A program made the position numbers and the translations under genes. From positions 1 to 13,492 of the forward strand of contig JAIXUR010000468.1 in assembly GCA_027483425.1 (NCBI GenBank): a DNA stretch of 13,492 nucleotides, given 5' to 3'. The stretch is from Cyanobacteriota bacterium. GTDB lineage: Bacteria; Cyanobacteriota; Cyanobacteriia; Phormidesmidales; Phormidesmidaceae. The notes under the pieces were generated by a model. That model ran no database searches. It was not told the origin of the DNA and saw only the letters and a program-made list of their open reading frames with translations. Positions 1 to 6,805 of the stretch are shown piece after piece (the stretch's first letter is position 1; each line of letters opens with the position of its first letter).

Positions 1-1547
1 GGCCAGGCGGCGAGTTTGTCGAGCAGGGTAGCGATCGCCGTGACCTGAGGCTGCTCACAATCGGTATACCAGGCCTCGGCTCCTGGTACGGGAAGCGTAT
101 CTAGGCCCAGATTCACAATTAGGTGGGGCTGGCTAAACAGGGCCGCCGCTACGGGGCGGGCCTCTTCTTGCAGCAGCAGGCCCTGGCTGTGGGCTAGTTC
201 TCGCAGCAGCTCTAGCTTTTGGTAGCGCTCCTGCACCGGCAGATCGCCACTGCGCCAGTGAATCGCCACCGTGACCAGGTAGGTTTGCAACAGCAGGTGC
301 CCCAGCTTTTGAGCCTTGGTGGCCAGGTAGCCCGAGTTGTGAGCCGTGGCTTCAATAATCAGCGGCACCCGATTCACCATGTCTAGGCCGTAGCCCTTAA
401 TGCCAGCAATTTTGCGGGGATTGTTGGTAATCAGACAAAACTGCTTCACCCCAATGTCGTTGAGAATCTGCGCCCCGATGCCGTAGTTGCGTTGATCCAC
501 CGGCAGGCCGAGTTTTTCGTTGGCTTCTACCGTGTCGAGGCCCATGTCTTGGAGCGAATAGGCCTTGAGTTTGTTGACCAGGCCAATGCCGCGCCCCTCC
601 TGGCGCAGGTACACGACGACGCCGCGCCCCACCGACTCAATCATTTTGAGGGCGGCCTGTAGCTGCATGCGGCAGTCGCAGCGCAGGGAGCCAAAAGCAT
701 CGCCGGTCAGGCATTCAGAATGCACCCGCACCATGACCGGCTGATCCGCAAAGGTGGCTGGATCACCCTTGACCAGGGCCACATGCTCCGAGCTATCCAG
801 CAGATTGCGGTAGGCGTAGATGGCAAAATCACCAAACTGGGTGGGCATGTTGGCCACCGCCTCCCGCTGCACAAAGCGCTCGTGCTGGAGGCGGTAGTGA
901 ATGAGGTCGGCAATGCTAATCAGCTTGAGGTTAAAGGCCTTGGCATAGTCGACCAGCTCTGGCAGCCGCGCCATCGAGCCATCGGGGTTCTGAATTTCGC
1001 AGATCACCCCCGCTGGGTACAACCCCGCTAGGCGGGCCAGATCTACCCCCGCTTCGGTATGGCCTGCCCGTTTTAGCACCCCGCCATCCTTGGCCCGCAG
1101 GGGAAAGATATGCCCCGGTCGGCGCAGGTCGCTGGGGCGGGCGTTGGGGTTGATAGCCACCTGAATCGTGCGGGCGCGATCGTCAGCAGAGATGCCCGTG
1201 GTCACCCCCCAGCTCAGGGCGGCGTCAATGCTGACGGTAAAGGCGGTCTGCTCGTTTTCGTCTTCAAAGGCGCTGGGGCTGACCATCAGCGGTAGGTCGA
1301 GTTCGTCGAGGCGATCGCCGGTCATGGCCAGGCAGATCAGCCCCCGCGCCTCCACGGCCATAAAGTTAATCGTGTCGGGGGTAGCAAACTGGGCGGCACA
1401 GATCACATCCCCTTCGTTCTCGCGATTTTCATCATCGACCACCACGATTGATCGTCCGGCGGCGAGGTCTTGCAGGGCCGACTCAATGGAGTCAAACCGA
1501 AACTCGGGCTGCGGCTCGGAGGTGGGGTGGCGAGGGGCTGTGGGCAT
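1..1547 (-). CDS. ribBA: RibBA: 3,4-dihydroxy-2-butanone 4-phosphate synthase / GTP cyclohydrolase II (3' end outside window)
   Basis: This is the bifunctional entry enzyme of riboflavin synthesis. The RibB half turns ribulose 5-phosphate into dihydroxybutanone phosphate, and the RibA half opens GTP to the diaminopyrimidine. About 515 residues are visible. The N-terminal domain carries the acidic metal/substrate loop DDENRENEGD at residues 38-47. The RibA domain has the zinc cysteines C279, C290 and C292 (SECLTGDAFGSLRCDC) followed by the RQEGRGIGL loop. After about residue 412, where ordinary RibBA proteins end, at least 100 more residues follow; such an extension is known in cyanobacterial RibBA and its role is unclear. 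The ATG at 1547 leaves a normal lead-in to the conserved FRFDSIESAL segment; an in-frame GTG seven codons upstream is an alternative. The reading frame runs off the left edge without a stop. It is transcribed divergently from argC. Confidence 0.95.
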   Translation of the reverse strand, partial: MPTAPRHPTSEPQPEFRFDSIESALQDLAAGRSIVVVDDENRENEGDVICAAQFATPDTINFMAVEARGLICLAMTGDRLDELDLPLMVSPSAFEDENEQTAFTVSIDAALSWGVTTGISADDRARTIQVAINPNARPSDLRRPGHIFPLRAKDGGVLKRAGHTEAGVDLARLAGLYPAGVICEIQNPDGSMARLPELVDYAKAFNLKLISIADLIHYRLQHERFVQREAVANMPTQFGDFAIYAYRNLLDSSEHVALVKGDPATFADQPVMVRVHSECLTGDAFGSLRCDCRMQLQAALKMIESVGRGVVVYLRQEGRGIGLVNKLKAYSLQDMGLDTVEANEKLGLPVDQRNYGIGAQILNDIGVKQFCLITNNPRKIAGIKGYGLDMVNRVPLIIEATAHNSGYLATKAQKLGHLLLQTYLVTVAIHWRSGDLPVQERYQKLELLRELAHSQGLLLQEEARPVAAALFSQPHLIVNLGLDTLPVPGAEAWYTDCEQPQVTAIATLLDKLAAW

Positions 1548-1769
1548 CTCCGATTCTGGGTTGAACACAGTGGGGCGAACCTGTAGACGTACGTTGATAT
1601 CTAAAATTCTAGCTCTATGCCCCGATCTTCACGGGGGCAAGCCCTGGATCCCATCCCTAAGAGAGTCCCAACTACAAAAATATCCCTGCCAAGGACGCGA
1701 ACTCGGCCCATTGAACCGGTCGCGGCGAGATCTCGGATCGGTATTGAGCTGGAACGATCTCAGCCCGAT

Positions 1770-1814
1770 GGGTTGAGAGCCCCAAGGCTGAGATCCCCAG
1801 GTTTGAGATCCTCT
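1770..1814. repeat. Three imperfect 15-bp direct repeats upstream of argC
   Basis: The units are GGGTTGAGAGCCCCA (1770-1784), AGGCTGAGATCCCCA (1785-1799) and GGTTTGAGATCCTCT (1800-1814), sharing a core TGAGAtCC. They end about 24 bp before the predicted -35 of argC, so they could be an operator array or just a tandem duplication. The GAGATC word also occurs at 1728-1733 and, as GATCTC, at 1756-1761. Confidence 0.55.
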
Positions 1815-1837
1815 CTTCAGCATCCCAAACCACCATG

Positions 1838-1866
1838 TTGAATTGAGATTACTGGTTTACTATTAC
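1838..1866 (+). promoter_or_regulatory. Possible argC promoter
   Basis: TTGAAT (1838-1843) and TATTAC (1861-1866) are separated by 17 bp, each matching four of six consensus positions. A start near 1873 would give a leader of about 65 nt before the argC ATG. This is a pattern match only. Confidence 0.3.
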
Positions 1867-1938
1867 AGTGCTCGTCTAACCCGATGAGTCCAGCGCCCAT
1901 TTTGCCCCTTCAGAACAGTCAGCCCCAGAGCCAGAACC

Positions 1939-3027
1939 ATGAGCGAGTCACCCGTCGGAAAAATTAAGGTCGGTATTGTGGGTGCGTCGGGCTATGGCGG
2001 GGTGCAACTGGTGCGGCTGCTGACCCAGCACCCCGAAGCAGAACTGGTGTATCTCGGGGGCGACAGCAGCGCGGGGCAAGCTTACACCGATATTTATCCC
2101 CACCTGGCGGACTCGGTTAATCTGACCGTGGAAGCGGTGGATCTGGGGGCGATCGCCCAGCGTTGTCAGGTGGTGTTTTTGTCGCTGCCCAACGGGTTGG
2201 CCTGCACCATGGCCCCCACCCTGCTGGAGCGGGGCTGCCGGGTGCTCGATCTATCGGCCGACTACCGCTTTGAAAATTTGACCACCTACCAGTCGTGGTA
2301 CGGGGGCGATTCCGGGACGGATCGCTTTGCGAATCGCACCGACCAAGGCACCGCTGCCGAAGCCGTCTATGGGCTGCCCGAGCTGTTTCGCGATCGCATT
2401 CGCGATGCTCGCCTGATCGGCTGCCCCGGCTGCTACCCCACCGCCAGCCTGTTGGGCATTGCCCCCCTGCTGAAGCAGGGCCTCGCCCAACCCGAGAGCC
2501 TCATTATCGACGCCAAGTCAGGCACCTCTGGCGGCGGCAGAGTGGCCAAAACCAGCATGCTGCTGGCCGAAGCCAGCAACTCCCTAGGGGCCTACGGCGT
2601 CGCCCGTCATCGCCATACCCCCGAAATTGAGCAAATTTGCACCAATCTGGCCCGCCACGACATCACCGTGCAGTTTACGCCCCACCTGATCCCGATGGTG
2701 CGGGGCATTTTGGCCACCATCTACGCCAGCCTGCGTGACCCCGGCCTGGTGCGCGACGACCTGCTCACCATCTACACCGCCTTCTACCGATCTTCTCCCT
2801 GGGTGACGGTGCTGCCCAACGGCGTGTATCCCCAAACCAAGTGGGCTTGGGGCACCAACCGCTGCTATATCGGCCTGGAAACCGACCCCCGCACGGGGCG
2901 TGTCATCGTCATGTCGGCCATCGATAACCTGATGAAGGGCCAGGCCTCCCAGGCGGTGCAATGCTTTAACCTGATGATGGGCCTCGAAGAGGGCCTGGGG
3001 CTGCCCGCCACCACCTTTTATCCCTAG
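1939..3027 (+). CDS. argC: N-acetyl-gamma-glutamyl-phosphate reductase ArgC
   Basis: ArgC catalyses the third step of arginine synthesis, the NADPH-dependent reduction of N-acetylglutamyl phosphate to the semialdehyde, in the cytosol. The 362-residue product starts with a Rossmann nucleotide loop GASGYGG (residues 15-21) after a short lead. The active-site cysteine is C165 in GCPGCYPT, and the family histidine motif HRHTPEIEQ begins at H224. Length and motif order match bacterial ArgC of the long type. The ATG at 1939 lacks a Shine-Dalgarno sequence, which is common in cyanobacteria, but it is the only start that fits the family N-terminus. The gene stands alone, divergent from ribBA, and converges on the small membrane protein gene at 3174-3554, with a palindromic repeat 21 bp behind its stop. 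Confidence 0.96.
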   Translation: MSESPVGKIKVGIVGASGYGGVQLVRLLTQHPEAELVYLGGDSSAGQAYTDIYPHLADSVNLTVEAVDLGAIAQRCQVVFLSLPNGLACTMAPTLLERGCRVLDLSADYRFENLTTYQSWYGGDSGTDRFANRTDQGTAAEAVYGLPELFRDRIRDARLIGCPGCYPTASLLGIAPLLKQGLAQPESLIIDAKSGTSGGGRVAKTSMLLAEASNSLGAYGVARHRHTPEIEQICTNLARHDITVQFTPHLIPMVRGILATIYASLRDPGLVRDDLLTIYTAFYRSSPWVTVLPNGVYPQTKWAWGTNRCYIGLETDPRTGRVIVMSAIDNLMKGQASQAVQCFNLMMGLEEGLGLPATTFYP

Positions 3028-3048
3028 GGTTGGCCCTGGTTAGGCGAC

Positions 3049-3150
3049 TTAGGACAATTCTGGCAAAGAAAATACCCAATCATCTGGATGCTTCCAAAGG
3101 GCGCAGGGCTCTGCGCCCCTACAGGGGGTATTTCTTGGCCAGAAACCTCC
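3049..3150 (+). repeat. Dispersed palindromic repeat, copy 1
   Basis: The element begins TTAGGACAATTCTGGC (3049-3064) and has a long imperfect inverted structure: TTCTGGC..AAGAAAATACCC on the left and its complement GGGTATTTCTTGGCCAGAA (3126-3144) on the right. At the centre GGGCGCAG (3099-3106) pairs perfectly with CTGCGCCC (3111-3118). Its start and core match copies at 5042-5142 and 6806-6886 (reversed). It lies between two convergent genes, so the stem could stop transcription from both sides, though no T-run follows it. Confidence 0.85.
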
Positions 3151-3173
3151 TCACCTACCCACCCAAGCGGCCC

Positions 3174-3554
3174 CTAATCCGTCCAGACCACCTGGCGCTC
3201 CGATCGCACCCGGTAGCCGGTTTGTTCTTGAATGACTCGCCCAGCCTGGGCTGGGTCGAAGTAGCGGCCAAAGTCCGATTGCAGGCGAGTGTGGGTGGCC
3301 TCGGCCTGGGTCAACTCTTGCTGGGCGACCTCGAGCTGCTGCACCTGGGTTTTGAGATGGGGCACTAGCCGCACCAGCGAAACCGTAGCAATTAAAGCTA
3401 AAAAACTGTTGACCCCCAGCCGAGCACTCAGCTCAAGGGCCGGCGTGTGACGGGCTAGCCGATACCAGGGGTCTGGCCGACGCCGATGCCGTCTAATCGG
3501 CAGGCCGGGGGTAGGAGCGGGCGGAAGTGACTTTAAAGAATGCAGACGACTCAT
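3174..3554 (-). CDS. Small membrane protein with coiled coil, FtsL/DivIC-like layout
   Basis: This is a 126-residue protein. A basic, proline-rich N-terminus (RRHRRR at 21-26) is followed by one hydrophobic segment at about 46-65, a predicted coiled coil at about 67-95 rich in Q, E and L, and a short C-terminal part ending in RQVVWTD. The basic N-terminus predicts it faces the cytoplasm, with the coiled coil outside. This one-pass, coiled-coil, compact-tail layout resembles FtsL/FtsB/DivIC division proteins, and I recall similar small conserved proteins in cyanobacteria, but there is no decisive motif, so the function is an inference from topology. The gene converges with argC. A -10-like CATAAT (complement of 3582-3587) sits about 28 bp upstream of its ATG with no convincing -35. 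Confidence 0.75.
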   Translation of the reverse strand: MSRLHSLKSLPPAPTPGLPIRRHRRRPDPWYRLARHTPALELSARLGVNSFLALIATVSLVRLVPHLKTQVQQLEVAQQELTQAEATHTRLQSDFGRYFDPAQAGRVIQEQTGYRVRSERQVVWTD

Positions 3555-3654
3555 GGGATAGGGTGCTCTAAGCTGGCCTTCATTATGCCTGAGAACGGTA
3601 AAAATATGCCTTAAATTGCCTGGGAACCGGGTCTTTAATCAAGCCGTAAGCGTT

Positions 3655-3684
3655 GATGGCCGGTGGTTGTTCAGACCGGCCATC
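3655..3684. repeat. Perfect 10-bp hairpin in the 597-bp gap
   Basis: GATGGCCGGT (3655-3664) and ACCGGCCATC (3675-3684) are exact complements around a 10-nt loop. No T-run follows on either strand, so it does not look like a standard intrinsic terminator. Confidence 0.8.
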
Positions 3685-3962
3685 GCCACAGGAATCTTCC
3701 CAGAGGAACGATTGTCACGGGGCTGTTACATTTTAGTTCTACATTACGACTAGTTAAACTGGGCTCCCTGGCTTTTAGTCGGCTTCAGAAATAGAGTATG
3801 CTTCCCATAGCTATTTCAGGGGCATTACTAGTTTGGGGGATCGAGTCAGGGCCGGAAAGTCTGCTGCGGCCAACAGTCAGATGTCAAAGGCCAGAATTCA
3901 GACAGTCTAGGTAGTTCCCAAACAAGACCAAGGTTTCCTGGCGGAAATCTCACCAGCATGCC

Positions 3963-4041
3963 GCCTCGCTGGCAGCGAGTTAGATCCCAGCGAGGCGCTA
4001 GGGCTAGGGGTACTCAGGAAACTGATGCGCCCCAGCCCTAG
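3963..4041. repeat. Two adjacent hairpins upstream of the metallophosphoesterase gene
   Basis: GCCTCGCTGG (3963-3972) pairs perfectly with CCAGCGAGGC (3987-3996). One base later CTAGGGCTAGGGG (3998-4010) pairs with CCCCAGCCCTAG (4030-4041), with one bulged or mismatched base. Both lie before the predicted promoter of the next gene, so they are either the end of an upstream RNA or DNA-level palindromes. Confidence 0.75.
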
Positions 4042-4098
4042 GGCTCAACCCCAAAACAGAAATGGTTGGCAAATGGGTCAGCCTTGTTGCGGAAATTG

Positions 4099-4128
4099 TT
4101 GAGTTGGCTGTGTGGTTCAAGGCATAAT
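4099..4128 (+). promoter_or_regulatory. Probable promoter of the metallophosphoesterase gene
   Basis: TTGAGT (4099-4104) and CATAAT (4123-4128) are spaced by 18 bp. A start near 4135 would leave a leader of less than 20 nt with no Shine-Dalgarno sequence. Confidence 0.45.
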
Positions 4129-4151
4129 AAGAGTAGCTGAGTTCCTGCCCC

Positions 4152-4913
4152 ATGCCCCGAAGAATTGTTATTGGCGATATTCACGGTCACTACGACGGCC
4201 TTAAACGGCTGTGGGATCTGATGGCCCCTGCGTCCGACGACAAAGTCTATTGCGTCGGCGACCTGATTGATCGCGGCCCCAAAAGCGCCGACGTGGTTGA
4301 CTTCATTCGCCGCAACGCCACCGGCTGCGTGCGGGGCAACCACGAACAGCTCATTCTCGACACTTTTGTAGACGGCAAGATCAACCCGCCCACCCTCCAG
4401 GGCTGGATTTTTAGCGGCGGTCAGGCCACCCTCACCAGCTACCACGGCTCTGCGGCCACCCTCGAAGATCACCTCGACTGGTTGCGCCAGCTTCCTCTCT
4501 ACATTGACCTAGACGATCTCTGGCTGGTGCACGCTGGGGTTAACCCCATGCTGCCCATCACCGAGCAGAGCAGCTACGAAATGTGCTGGATTCGCGAGAC
4601 CTTCCACAACAGCCCGACGCCGTTTTTCTCTGACAAGTTAATCATCACCGGGCACACGATTACCTTTACGTTCCCTGGGGTAGACCCCGGTCAGATCGCC
4701 GCCGGACGGGGCTGGCTCGACATCGATACCGGCGTCTACCACCCCCGCAGCGGTTGGCTGACCGCCCTCGACTGGGATAACCAACTGGTCTATCAGGTCA
4801 ACGTGTTTGAGCCGCTCGAACGGGTGCGATCCTGCGCCGAAGCGATTACCTACCTGGATCCCACCCTGGTTAAAAAACGTCCCCGCGATCTCCTGCTCCG
4901 CACCGCCTCTTAG
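4152..4913 (+). CDS. PPP-family metallophosphoesterase (serine/threonine phosphatase or ApaH-like)
   Basis: This 253-residue protein has the complete PPP signature for a two-metal phosphatase centre: GDIHG at 8-12, GDLIDRG at 36-42 and RGNHE at 61-65, then the metal-binding histidines H127 (VHAGVNP) and H168 (ITGHT). The family includes protein Ser/Thr phosphatases of the PrpA type and symmetrical diadenosine tetraphosphatase; the sequence alone does not tell which substrate is used here. No signal peptide or membrane segment is seen, so it should be cytosolic. The start lies just before the first motif, as is typical. The TAG stop is part of a 6-7 bp word that recurs behind the following MITE-like element (see findings), so the gene end is also an insertion site. 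Confidence 0.92.
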   Translation: MPRRIVIGDIHGHYDGLKRLWDLMAPASDDKVYCVGDLIDRGPKSADVVDFIRRNATGCVRGNHEQLILDTFVDGKINPPTLQGWIFSGGQATLTSYHGSAATLEDHLDWLRQLPLYIDLDDLWLVHAGVNPMLPITEQSSYEMCWIRETFHNSPTPFFSDKLIITGHTITFTFPGVDPGQIAAGRGWLDIDTGVYHPRSGWLTALDWDNQLVYQVNVFEPLERVRSCAEAITYLDPTLVKKRPRDLLLRTAS

Positions 4914-5039
4914 CGGGTGTTTGAAAAGAGCTGTCCCAGGTATAGTTTGCCGCCAAGAGACAGCAAAACGCTGAGTTTTGAGGGCATTAGCCTAGGACCT
5001 GGGTATAACCTGAGACGCTCTTTGACTTTTCAAACACCC
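4914..5039. mobile_element. MITE-like element, non-coding, with 14-bp terminal inverted repeats
   Basis: A perfect 14-bp inverted repeat, GGGTGTTTGAAAAG (4915-4928) and CTTTTCAAACACCC (5026-5039), bounds about 126 bp of DNA without a reading frame. Similarity between the arms continues inward in imperfect form (AAAGAGC..CAGGT..ATA on both). Within it CAAAAC..GTTTTG forms a small hairpin. The word CTCTTAG stands directly before it (4907-4913) and recurs at its right end (5039-5045), as expected for a target duplication. These are the marks of a miniature inverted-repeat transposable element; the transposase that would move it is not in this window. Confidence 0.75.
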
Positions 5040-5041
5040 TC

Positions 5042-5142
5042 TTAGGACAATTCTGGCCACGGAAATACCGAATAATTTGGCTTCCTGTAGGGGCGCAAGG
5101 CTCTGCGTCCCCACAGGAAACTATTTTCCAGGAGTCGCCTAA
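5042..5142 (+). repeat. Dispersed palindromic repeat, copy 2
   Basis: It starts TTAGGACAATTCTGGCC like copy 1, and ends CCTAA (5138-5142), complementary to its first five bases. The core is a 16-bp stem with two mismatches: TTCCTGTAGGGGCGCA (5082-5097) against TGCGTCCCCACAGGAA (5104-5119). Its right end, read backwards (CTTAGGCGACT), recurs at the left side of copy 1 (3042-3050). It directly abuts the MITE-like element, which appears to have inserted at its left border. Confidence 0.85.
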
Positions 5143-5286
5143 GACTGTTCCCGCCCACGCCTCATCCAGGATTTTGAGGTGACCGGTGGCCTAAGCTGAG
5201 ATCAGCGCCCTGGGTCGGGATAGGTTATGGAACGACATAATTCTAAGGTAGGACGATCTGTCCCAGCCCTGCCTAGGAGGTGGGAA
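5143..5286 (+). other. Leader region of the phosphoribosyltransferase gene
   Basis: Together with the two preceding elements this completes 373 bp without a gene. It holds a CATAAT -10-like hexamer (5236-5241) without a good -35, and a small GCTGA..TCAGC inverted repeat near 5194. An in-frame ATG at 5227 lies upstream of the -10-like box and lacks a ribosome binding site. Confidence 0.45.
5275..5280 (+). promoter_or_regulatory. Strong Shine-Dalgarno that decides the start at 5287
   Basis: AGGAGG sits exactly 6 nt before the ATG at 5287. It is the best ribosome binding site in the window and argues against the upstream in-frame ATG at 5227, which has none. Confidence 0.8.
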
Positions 5287-5976
5287 ATGCTCAATGTAGT
5301 GGCCCCTGACCCGCTCTTTCAAGACCGTACCGACGCCGGGCGGCAATTGGCTGATCGGCTTCAGCCCTACGCCAATCGTCCTGAGGTGTTGGTGCTAGGG
5401 TTGCCTCGGGGAGGAGTGCCAGTCGCCTACGAAGTGGCCACCGCGCTCAGAGCCCAGCTGGATGTTTGTCTGGTGCGGAAGCTAGGGGTACCAGACCAGC
5501 CGGAGCTGGCCCTGGGGGCGATCGCCTCGGGCGGTGTGCGGGTACTCAATGACACCGTAATTCATGGGTTGGGCATTTCTGACCACAGTATCGCCGCAGT
5601 GACGGCCCGAGAGTTGAGGGAATTGCGGCGGCGCGATCGCGCCTACCGGGGTCATCGACCGCAGCCCGCGATCGGCGATCGCATCATTATTCTGGTCGAT
5701 GACGGCATGGCCACCGGGGCCACCATGCGAGCGGCCATCTCGGTGATCGTGCCCCAGCGGCCCGCCAAACTCATCGTTGCGGTGCCGGTCGCGACAGCCG
5801 AGATCTGCGATGACTTAGGCCTAGTCGTGGATGAGGTGGTGTGTGTAACGAGGCCCGCCACGCTTAGTGCGATCGGGTGCTGGTACATAGACTTTGCCCA
5901 AACCTCCGATTGCACCGTCTGCCAGCTCCTCCAGCAATCATCGTCGAACCAACCTGGGCACCCCCCCAGCTCATAG
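5287..5976 (+). CDS. Phosphoribosyltransferase-domain protein
   Basis: From the ATG at 5287 the product is 229 residues. The PRPP-binding signature LVDDGMATGATM is at about 136-147, with the two acidic residues D138 and D139 and the phosphate loop ATGAT. The start resembles stand-alone cyanobacterial phosphoribosyltransferase proteins that begin with a FQDRTDAGRQLADRL-like segment followed by LGLPRGGVPVA (37-47). Such proteins occur alone or fused to hydrolase domains; the base they use is not known to me, so purine or pyrimidine salvage would be a guess. The C-terminal 20 residues are low-complexity (QQSSSNQPGHPPSS) and probably disordered. It is preceded by two repeat elements and converges on tenA. 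Confidence 0.88.
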   Translation: MLNVVAPDPLFQDRTDAGRQLADRLQPYANRPEVLVLGLPRGGVPVAYEVATALRAQLDVCLVRKLGVPDQPELALGAIASGGVRVLNDTVIHGLGISDHSIAAVTARELRELRRRDRAYRGHRPQPAIGDRIIILVDDGMATGATMRAAISVIVPQRPAKLIVAVPVATAEICDDLGLVVDEVVCVTRPATLSAIGCWYIDFAQTSDCTVCQLLQQSSSNQPGHPPSS

Positions 5977-6007
5977 GAGAAGCCGTCATCCCATCGCCCC
6001 CCACCCC

Positions 6008-6038
6008 GTAGGGGCAAACCCCTGTGTTTGCCCTCTAC
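6008..6038. terminator. Palindrome between convergent genes, possible bidirectional terminator
   Basis: GTAGGGGCAAA (6008-6018) faces TTTGCCCTCTAC (6027-6038), forming an 11-bp stem with one unpaired base around an 8-nt loop. It lies 31 bp after the phosphoribosyltransferase stop and 94 bp beyond the tenA stop. GTAGGGGC-type palindromes are a frequent dispersed repeat in cyanobacteria, so this may be a repeat rather than a purpose-made terminator. Confidence 0.55.
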
Positions 6039-6132
6039 TTGACCAGGGCTAATCTACCAACAGCAAAAGCCACGGTGCGGATAGTTGCCCGATCGCCCTG
6101 GCCTAATCCCCCCGCCCCGATCCCCCGCCAGA

Positions 6133-6759
6133 TTACGCCTTAATCTGCCAGGCGGCCTCAAAAAAGGCCAGCTCGCAATCCATGGCGTAGCGATAGGCGC
6201 CATGGTTGCTGGGGCTATCCACCGCCTGGGAATCCATCAGCGCCTCGAGCTGCGCCGCCAGGGGCTCAAACTGGTCGCTGCTGTAGGCTGCAATCCACGG
6301 GCTGTAGCGGTGGGGCGGTGGGTTGCGCTTGGCCAGCGACTGGCCTAAAAAGGCGTAGAGTCGCATACAGGGGGCCATCGCCACCGCCGTCGCCCCAGGC
6401 GCTTGCCCCCAGGCAGTGCTGAGCAAAAAATCGGTGTAGCGACGGGTGGCGGCACCGGGGGTGACCTGGGCCAGGTCTACCCCCCACTCACGGGCATAGC
6501 CGCCGTGCAAGGCCAGCTCGTCCAGCACCCCACCGGCCAGCTGATGAAAGATTTGAAAGACCTCCCAGGTGGGGGCTTTGGCGGCAGCGATGCTGTAGGC
6601 GCGGCCAAAGGCTTCGAGAAAAAAGGCGTCTTGCCCCACGTAGTAGGCGAAGGTCTCCACGGGTAGCGTGCCATCGCCAAGGCCCCGAACAAAGGGGTGT
6701 TGCAGGCAGGCGATCGCGAGGTCAGAGTTGGCATGCCAGAGGGAGTGGGAGAGGGGCAT
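6133..6759 (-). CDS. tenA: TenA-type thiaminase II (aminopyrimidine aminohydrolase)
   Basis: TenA enzymes release hydroxymethylpyrimidine from aminopyrimidine breakdown products of thiamine, feeding salvage. From the ATG at 6759 the product is 208 residues, a normal TenA length. Key positions: D44 in YYVGQDAFF, the position expected for the substrate-binding aspartate; C131 in APCMRLYAF, the nucleophile of the TenA_C class; and E201 in FFEAAW near the C-terminus. The open frame extends upstream to 6849, but that extra part translates a pyrimidine-rich tract and one side of repeat copy 3, so I reject it. There is no Shine-Dalgarno; the leader before the ATG is almost all C and T. It lies behind cbbY on the same strand, 152 bp apart. 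Confidence 0.88.
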   Translation of the reverse strand: MPLSHSLWHANSDLAIACLQHPFVRGLGDGTLPVETFAYYVGQDAFFLEAFGRAYSIAAAKAPTWEVFQIFHQLAGGVLDELALHGGYAREWGVDLAQVTPGAATRRYTDFLLSTAWGQAPGATAVAMAPCMRLYAFLGQSLAKRNPPPHRYSPWIAAYSSDQFEPLAAQLEALMDSQAVDSPSNHGAYRYAMDCELAFFEAAWQIKA

Positions 6760-6805
6760 GGGGGGGTAGGGATTGGGTGGGTGAGGATGGTGAAATACAG
6801 AAGAT

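Larger units (their letters stand above)
1548..1938. other. Divergent intergenic region ribBA/argC
   Basis: These 391 bp carry no gene I can support. The open frames crossing it are low-complexity and have no recognisable protein signature. It must hold promoters for ribBA (leftward) and argC (rightward). Visible structure: a small inverted repeat CCCCG (1620-1624) / CGGGG (1632-1636), a perfect 10-bp palindrome CGAGATCTCG at 1726-1735, several GAGATC/GATCTC words, and three imperfect 15-bp repeats at 1770-1814. On the ribBA side I looked for an FMN riboswitch and did not see its conserved segments. Confidence 0.6.
3555..4151. other. 597-bp gene-free region with several strong inverted repeats
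   Basis: No supported reading frame lies here. The stretch separates two divergently transcribed genes and is too long for promoters alone. It contains at least five inverted repeats: a perfect 10-bp stem at 3655-3684; GAAATAG/CTATTTC at 3788-3817; a long-range GTTTGGG (near 3830) / CCCAAAC (near 3920) pair; a perfect 10-bp stem at 3963-3996; and an imperfect 12-bp stem at 3998-4041. An unrecognised small RNA gene or a degenerate repeat element are both possible. I could not match it to RNase P, SRP or tmRNA. Confidence 0.6.

Noticed and set aside
1548..1700. FMN riboswitch before ribBA
   Set aside because: The conserved segments of the FMN aptamer are not seen on the minus strand upstream of the start.
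1168..1776. Long plus-strand open frame overlapping ribBA
   Set aside because: It lies opposite the well-supported ribBA reading frame, and its translation is Arg/Ser-rich without a recognisable motif, as expected of a complement of GC-rich coding DNA.
3030..3368. Plus-strand frame behind argC
   Set aside because: Its first half is the translation of palindromic repeat copy 1 and its second half is antisense to the small membrane protein gene.
5227..5286. Upstream ATG of the phosphoribosyltransferase gene
   Set aside because: It has no ribosome binding site, while AGGAGG stands 6 nt before the ATG at 5287.
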